DNA of 18,314 nt from Clostridia bacterium (lineage in GTDB: Bacteria > Bacillota > Clostridia > Christensenellales > Borkfalkiaceae): assembly GCA_900770185.1 (NCBI GenBank), contig CAAGJM010000043.1, positions 1 through 18,314 on the forward strand. The letters are read 5' to 3'. A program made the translations under genes and the position numbers. Positions 13,874 to 18,314 of the stretch are shown here, piece by piece; within the stretch, counting starts at the first letter, position 1, and every line of letters begins with the position of its first letter. A model generated the notes under the pieces. That model was not told the DNA's origin, did no database searches, and worked only from the letters and a program-made list of their open reading frames with translations.

Positions 13874-16116
13874 TTAAAATCAATTACCCCTACGCTAAAA
13901 TCGACACGCAGTCAACGACGCTTTTGTTTAAAGCCGAAAAGTGGAAAAACGCTTTATACGCTTATCATAAAGACGTCGAATATCACGACGTTGCCATTCA
14001 GTATTATGGTGCGCGGATATCGGACTACGATAATTACGATATTTACGGCATAAACCCCCTTAAATGCGACAGAGTGGGCGGCGCGCTGGACGACTATATG
14101 AAGGCGCGTATGCCGTATTCGACCGAAGGCATGGCCAACAACCGCGAAAGTTTAATTCTTCTCGACAACGTTGACGGCACCAACACCAACCGCTTTAAAT
14201 TCGTTTCGTTCAGCGCTAAAAAGGGCGGCGTGGAACTTGCCGATATGCCCCACGCGAGAAACGGTGCGGAAACGCTCGTTATCGAACTTTACGACGAGCC
14301 CGCTAAAATTCGCTTATATCAGTATTACACCGTTTTCGACGATACGGACGCCATTGCCGTTTGTCAGAAAGTTAAAAACGAAAACGATAAAAGCGTATTT
14401 TTAAAGCGATTGATGAGTTTGCAGCTCGACCTTCCGGACGAAGAATATATCGTAAACTCTTTCGACGGGCACTGGTGCGCGGAAAGAACGAGGCACCAAA
14501 CGAATTTAAAATCGGGCAAATACGTTATCGATTCTAAGCTCGGCGCGTCTTCCCCCATACACAACCCGTTTATTTATATCGAAGGCGTGCGCCAAAACGA
14601 TAATATTTACGCTTTTAACTTGATTTACAGCGGCAACCATAAAGAAATAGTCGAAGTTTCCCCCTACGGCGACACGCGCGTTTTAACGGGCATGAACGAC
14701 TATCTTTTGAATTACGAGATATCAGCGGGCGGCGAGTTTATCACTCCGCAAGCCGTTATGGCGAACGCAAAAACGGTCGATAAAATAACTGTTGAAATGC
14801 ACAAATTTGCAAACAATCACGTTATAAACCCCGTTTTCGCGCACAAAGCGCGTCCCGTCGTTTTCAACCACTGGGAAGGCACGGGCATCGACTTTAACGA
14901 AGAAAAGCTTTTAAAAATGGCAGACGTTGCTATGACGACGGGCGTTGAATTATTCGTTATGGACGACGGGTGGTTCGGTCATCGTTGGGACGACAGGACG
15001 AGTCTTGGCGACTGGTACGTCAATAAAGAAAAGTTCCCGAACGGTTTGAAAGGGCTTTCCGACGGAATAAAAGCGCGCGGAATGAAGTTCGGCATCTGGG
15101 TCGAACCCGAAATGATTTCGATTGACAGCGACCTTTATCGCGCCCATCCCGAATACGCAATGGAAATCCCCTGGCGCGTTCCCGTCGAACGCCGCAGTCA
15201 ACTTATGATAGATATGGCAAACCCTGCCGTTCAGGACTATTTAATTAAAGTTTTGTCCGATATGATAGACGAGTGCGAACCCGATTATATCAAGTGGGAC
15301 TATAACCGCGCGTTTTCGGACGTTTATTCGCACGCAGGGATAAAAACGGGCGAATATCACCACAAATTTATATTAGGCACTTATAGGGTGATGAACGCGC
15401 TTACGACGAAGTACCCGCACATATTGTTCGAGGGGTGTTCGTCGGGCGGCGGCAGATTCGATTTAGGCATTTTCTATTACTTTCCGCAGACCTGGGGCAG
15501 CGATAACGGTGCGACTTACACCCGCATGTCGATACACTGCGGCACAATCGTCGCGTACCCGCAATCGACCGTCGGCGCGCATATCGTAAAAGAAGATTAC
15601 AGAAGATATATGACCGAAACCTCTTCGCTCGAAGACAAGTTTAACATTCAGTCTGTCGGCGCGTTCGGTTACGAGTGCGATATCACGAAGTATACCGGCG
15701 AAGAACTCGAAATCGTCAAAAATCAAATCGCTTACTATAAAGCGCACCGCGAAGTGTTGCAGTTCGGCACTTATTATTGTCTGAACAACTATTTTGACGA
15801 TAAAAACCGCTATTCTTATATGACCGTATCTGACGATAAAAGCGAAGCGATGCTCGTTATATCGCAGGTTGATTTAGAGTATTGCCACTTGCCGTTCAGA
15901 TATAAGCTTACCGGGCTTGACGCCGATGCCGTTTATAGTTTAGAAATGCGCCCGCAAGCTAACGTTTCGAAAGAAAACACTTTCAGTTTTACCGCAAAGG
16001 GCGATATGCTTATGAATTACGGGCTCGATTTTGACGAATTAAGTTTCAGAATCGGCGACGACCACGTTTGCTCGGGCATTTGTTCGAGAATGTACTACAT
16101 TAAAAAAATCGGTTAA
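13870..16116 (+). CDS. GH36 alpha-galactosidase
   Basis: A 748-residue retaining alpha-galactosidase, expected to release terminal alpha-galactose from raffinose-type oligosaccharides, melibiose or galactomannan fragments in the cytoplasm (no signal peptide). An N-terminal beta-supersandwich runs to about 320, followed by the TIM barrel and a C-terminal beta domain. The barrel keeps MDDGWFG (364-370), LGDW (379-382), GIWVEPEM (408-415), YIKWDYNR (473-480) with nucleophile Asp477, and GCSSGGGRFD (522-531) with acid/base Asp531. The positions are close to those I recall for Geobacillus AgaA (478 and 548). AGGAG at 13860-13864 lies before the ATG, which overlaps the AraC stop by four bases, so the two are translationally coupled. 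Specificity within GH36 (for example galactosamine) cannot be decided by eye. Confidence 0.93.
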   Translation: MIKINYPYAKIDTQSTTLLFKAEKWKNALYAYHKDVEYHDVAIQYYGARISDYDNYDIYGINPLKCDRVGGALDDYMKARMPYSTEGMANNRESLILLDNVDGTNTNRFKFVSFSAKKGGVELADMPHARNGAETLVIELYDEPAKIRLYQYYTVFDDTDAIAVCQKVKNENDKSVFLKRLMSLQLDLPDEEYIVNSFDGHWCAERTRHQTNLKSGKYVIDSKLGASSPIHNPFIYIEGVRQNDNIYAFNLIYSGNHKEIVEVSPYGDTRVLTGMNDYLLNYEISAGGEFITPQAVMANAKTVDKITVEMHKFANNHVINPVFAHKARPVVFNHWEGTGIDFNEEKLLKMADVAMTTGVELFVMDDGWFGHRWDDRTSLGDWYVNKEKFPNGLKGLSDGIKARGMKFGIWVEPEMISIDSDLYRAHPEYAMEIPWRVPVERRSQLMIDMANPAVQDYLIKVLSDMIDECEPDYIKWDYNRAFSDVYSHAGIKTGEYHHKFILGTYRVMNALTTKYPHILFEGCSSGGGRFDLGIFYYFPQTWGSDNGATYTRMSIHCGTIVAYPQSTVGAHIVKEDYRRYMTETSSLEDKFNIQSVGAFGYECDITKYTGEELEIVKNQIAYYKAHREVLQFGTYYCLNNYFDDKNRYSYMTVSDDKSEAMLVISQVDLEYCHLPFRYKLTGLDADAVYSLEMRPQANVSKENTFSFTAKGDMLMNYGLDFDELSFRIGDDHVCSGICSRMYYIKKIG

Positions 16117-16143
16117 AAAATCTTTTTAAAGGAGATTAAATAT

Positions 16144-17214
16144 ATGTTTAATAAAAAAGATTGCAAAGATTACAAAGACTATAAGACTACGAGAGCCGTA
16201 GTTATAGAAAGCCCCCGCGTCGTAGACGTAAGGGAAATTAAACTTACCGCGCCCGAAAAAGACGCTTACGTTGCTAAAACCATATACAGTTCCATTTCGA
16301 GCGGCACCGATATGAAAACTTACTTCGGCGAACAGCACCCCGAACAGTGCTGGTACCCCCTCGTTCCCGGTTACGAAACGATGGGTTACGTCGTTGCGAA
16401 AGGCCCCGAAACGGACGGCAGACTTAACATCGGCGACAGAGTCATGATTAACGAATGTCGTAAGTACGGCGACGTTTGCGCGGCTTGGGGCGGCGGAAGC
16501 GAATTCACCATTAAAGATAAAAGCACCACGAACGACACCTTCGACTATATGGTTAAAGTTCCCGATAACGTTTCGGATATCGACGCGGTTTTAGCGTACC
16601 TTCCGTGCGTTTCGCTTAAAGGCATCAGAAGGTTAGATACGACCGGCAAACAGACCTTCGTTGTCATCGGCGCGGGCATGATAGGTATTTCGGCTATACA
16701 GATTTTAAAAATCGTCAACCCCGAACTCACCGTAATTTCGGTTGAACGCAACGCGTTCCGCCGCGGAATCGCCAAAAACTACGCAGATTACGTTTTCAGC
16801 GTAGAAGAGGCGGTTGAAGGCATTAAAAAAGTTACCGACGGCAAAATGGCGGATCAAGTTATCGAATGTTCCGGCAACCCCGAAGTTCCCGGCACTTTAT
16901 ATAAATATATAAAAGACGGCGGCTGGGCGCTTAACGAACCCCATGCGCACATTCACCTTCAAGGCGACTATCCCGAAAGAATTATATTCGACAGTTATCA
17001 CCGTTGGTTCGTTAAAAACTGCGATATTTCCATGACCTGCGCGTTAGAGCCCACTTGCAAAGAGCAAATTTTACAGTGGATTTCGGAAGGTAAGTTCGAC
17101 ACGAAGAAACTCCCCATCGAAGTATGGCCCGTTTCCAAAGCCGCCGAAGCCTTCAAACACAAAGCCGAAATGGGCGACAACGTATTCAAAATCGTTCTTG
17201 ACTGGTCAAAATAA
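16144..17214 (+). CDS. MDR-superfamily dehydrogenase, second zinc-less member
   Basis: A 356-residue MDR protein with Rossmann loop GAGMIG (176-181) and strand end SVERNAFR (199-206). The classical zinc ligands are replaced: the CGTD motif reads SSGTD (52-56) and GHE reads GYE (76-78). A sugar hydroxyl is the likely site of oxidation, with the coenzyme uncertain. The N-terminus has an extra stretch, KKDCKDYKDYK (4-14), built from a 9-base unit repeated three times (16156-16182); no later start codon precedes the conserved RAVVIE. GGAG at 16131-16134 is 9 bases from the ATG. It lies 27 bases after the alpha-galactosidase and overlaps the next gene by one base, so it belongs to the same operon. 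It is only distantly like the protein at 2804. Confidence 0.82.
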   Translation: MFNKKDCKDYKDYKTTRAVVIESPRVVDVREIKLTAPEKDAYVAKTIYSSISSGTDMKTYFGEQHPEQCWYPLVPGYETMGYVVAKGPETDGRLNIGDRVMINECRKYGDVCAAWGGGSEFTIKDKSTTNDTFDYMVKVPDNVSDIDAVLAYLPCVSLKGIRRLDTTGKQTFVVIGAGMIGISAIQILKIVNPELTVISVERNAFRRGIAKNYADYVFSVEEAVEGIKKVTDGKMADQVIECSGNPEVPGTLYKYIKDGGWALNEPHAHIHLQGDYPERIIFDSYHRWFVKNCDISMTCALEPTCKEQILQWISEGKFDTKKLPIEVWPVSKAAEAFKHKAEMGDNVFKIVLDWSK

Positions 17215-18056
17215 TGAAAAAAGGCAATTTAATTTTAGGTTACGCTTCCTGGGGTTTCCGCGAAACCCCGCTTGAAAAACAACTTGAAATCGTTCATCGC
17301 GACGGGCTTGACCTCTTGGAACTCGGCATACACGGGCATGAAAACGATTTTCTTCAATTAAGTCCGTCCGACGCACAGATTGAAACGGTCAAGGGCTTGT
17401 TTAAAAAGTACGGCGTTAAGTTTTTGTGCGCTTCCACGGGGAACGACTTTACCGTCGCAGACCCCGAAAGCGTAGATAAATCGGTTAGTGAGGTTAAAAA
17501 CGTTATAGATACGGCCCATAAACTCGGCATTAAATTTTTAAGAATTTTTGCGGGATTTTCGCCCGTTAAAGAAGTTGACGAAACGCGTTTTAAAAAGCTT
17601 TTGTCCGCCCTTAACGAAGTTGCCGACTATGCCGAAAAGGCGGGCGTTACGCCCGTTATCGAAACGCACGGCGGGGTGAACGGTTATAGCGACGGGGTGG
17701 AGCATTTCGCTTCCGTTTCGACCGATTTAACTACTCTTAAAAAGATTATCGCCGGGGTTAAGGACAGTGTTTATTTGAATTTTGACCCCGCAAACCTTTC
17801 CGCCGTAGGCGTTAAAGACCTTGTCGCGTACTATAAAGAGATAGAACCGCGCGTTAAATATTTACATTTAAAAGATTTTATGCGCGTCGGCGAACACAGA
17901 ATTTTGCCTACCTATCTCGGCAACGGAATTACCGATTACACAGACCTTTTGCCGATTTTAATGCAAAAAAATATGCCCGCGCTTTTTGAATACGAACCGG
18001 TTGAAGATATCGAGTTCGGTCTTAAAAAGTGTTTGGACTTTACTTTGAATTTTTAA
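17214..18056 (+). CDS. Sugar phosphate isomerase/epimerase-like TIM-barrel protein
   Basis: A 280-residue protein of the xylose isomerase-like TIM-barrel/AP endonuclease 2 family, which includes sugar epimerases, inosose dehydratases and the 3-keto-glycoside-cleaving enzymes. Metal-binding positions expected from the family are visible: Glu150 in PVIETHGG (148-154), Asp191 in NFDPANL (189-195), His218 in LHLKDF (217-222), and Glu259 or Glu261 in FEYEPVED (258-265). The start overlaps the stop of the dehydrogenase gene in TAATG, and no Shine-Dalgarno site is present, so translation should be coupled. Pairing with a dehydrogenase suggests a keto-sugar as substrate; which one is open. It is the last gene of the AraC-led operon. 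No clear terminator follows before the repeats. Confidence 0.87.
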   Translation: MKKGNLILGYASWGFRETPLEKQLEIVHRDGLDLLELGIHGHENDFLQLSPSDAQIETVKGLFKKYGVKFLCASTGNDFTVADPESVDKSVSEVKNVIDTAHKLGIKFLRIFAGFSPVKEVDETRFKKLLSALNEVADYAEKAGVTPVIETHGGVNGYSDGVEHFASVSTDLTTLKKIIAGVKDSVYLNFDPANLSAVGVKDLVAYYKEIEPRVKYLHLKDFMRVGEHRILPTYLGNGITDYTDLLPILMQKNMPALFEYEPVEDIEFGLKKCLDFTLNF

Positions 18057-18074
18057 GCTTATAACTCGTACCGT

Positions 18075-18314
18075 TTTGTCATTCTGAGCGAATCGAAGAA
18101 TCTCGCGGAAGCGAACTGTCGCTTAAACACGGGCGAACTTTATTAACGCCGCAAACGTAACGTAGGGCGGGGGCTTGCTCCCGCCGCCTGTTAAACACGC
18201 CTTATACTTTGTCATTCTGAGCGAAGCGAAGAATCTCGCGGAAGCGGCAGCAGGCTTAAATACGGGCGAACTTTATTAACGCCGCAAACGTAACGTAGGG
18301 CGGGGGCTTGCTCC
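18075..18314. repeat. 133-bp tandem intergenic repeat (second copy cut by window end)
   Basis: Copy 1 begins at 18075 and copy 2 at 18208. They align without gaps over 107 bases, differing mainly at 18114-18119 and the matching place in copy 2. Each starts with GTCATTCTGAGCGAA.CGAA, a widespread bacterial intergenic repeat known for producing spurious proteins with CHSERSEES or FASLRMT, and ends with a GC hairpin (GGCGGGGGC TT GCTCCCGCC at 18167-18186). I see no coding potential. Confidence 0.85.

Overview
The window looks like a chromosomal segment of an uncultivated gut-type member of the Bacillota, probably class Clostridia. The basis is AAAGGAG-type ribosome binding sites, sigma-A-like promoters, AT-rich intergenic DNA with GC-richer genes, cytoplasmic glycosidases without signal peptides, and a resolvase-like serine recombinase remnant. 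Assignment below class is not possible from sequence reading alone. I see no rRNA, tRNA or CRISPR array.

Layout. Positions 1-555 hold the C-terminal end of a large serine recombinase. Two single genes with their own promoters follow: an ADP-ribosylglycohydrolase (703-1488) and a flavodoxin (1583-2059). Positions 2060-2803 contain no gene. They hold a terminator, a candidate structured RNA that resembles the HEARO/omega-RNA of IscB-type elements but has no endonuclease gene, and a leader that may hide the ribosome binding site of the next gene. Positions 2804-6026 carry three oxidoreductases: a zinc-less MDR dehydrogenase, a Gfo/Idh/MocA dehydrogenase and a quinone-oxidoreductase-type MDR. Positions 6027-6774 are again gene-free, with a terminator, a strong promoter and two 124-bp copies of a hairpin-rich repeat. 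A GH78 alpha-L-rhamnosidase follows (6775-9117).

Positions 9141-10568 hold a compact, separately promoted three-gene unit: an HPr-kinase-like ATPase, a PqqD-type RiPP recognition protein and a Ser/His-type S24/S26 peptidase. No precursor peptide or other maturase is visible nearby. The unit appears to start leaderless. Two bidirectional terminators separate it from a convergent GH3 beta-glucosidase (12805-10778, minus strand). A divergent set follows: AraC-type regulator, GH36 alpha-galactosidase, a second zinc-less MDR dehydrogenase and a TIM-barrel sugar isomerase/epimerase (13100-18056), with overlapping or very close gene junctions. The window ends in a 133-bp tandem intergenic repeat.

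Together the glycosidases would release rhamnose, beta-linked glucose or similar sugars, and galactose from imported oligosaccharides or plant glycosides in the cytoplasm. The dehydrogenases and the TIM-barrel protein would process the sugars. AraC probably controls the alpha-galactosidase operon and perhaps the divergent GH3 gene. No transporter is present. The most unusual item is the kinase/PqqD/peptidase unit. The most interesting non-coding items are the orphan RNA candidate at about 2274-2555, the leader of the 2804 gene, and the repeated leader of the rhamnosidase gene.
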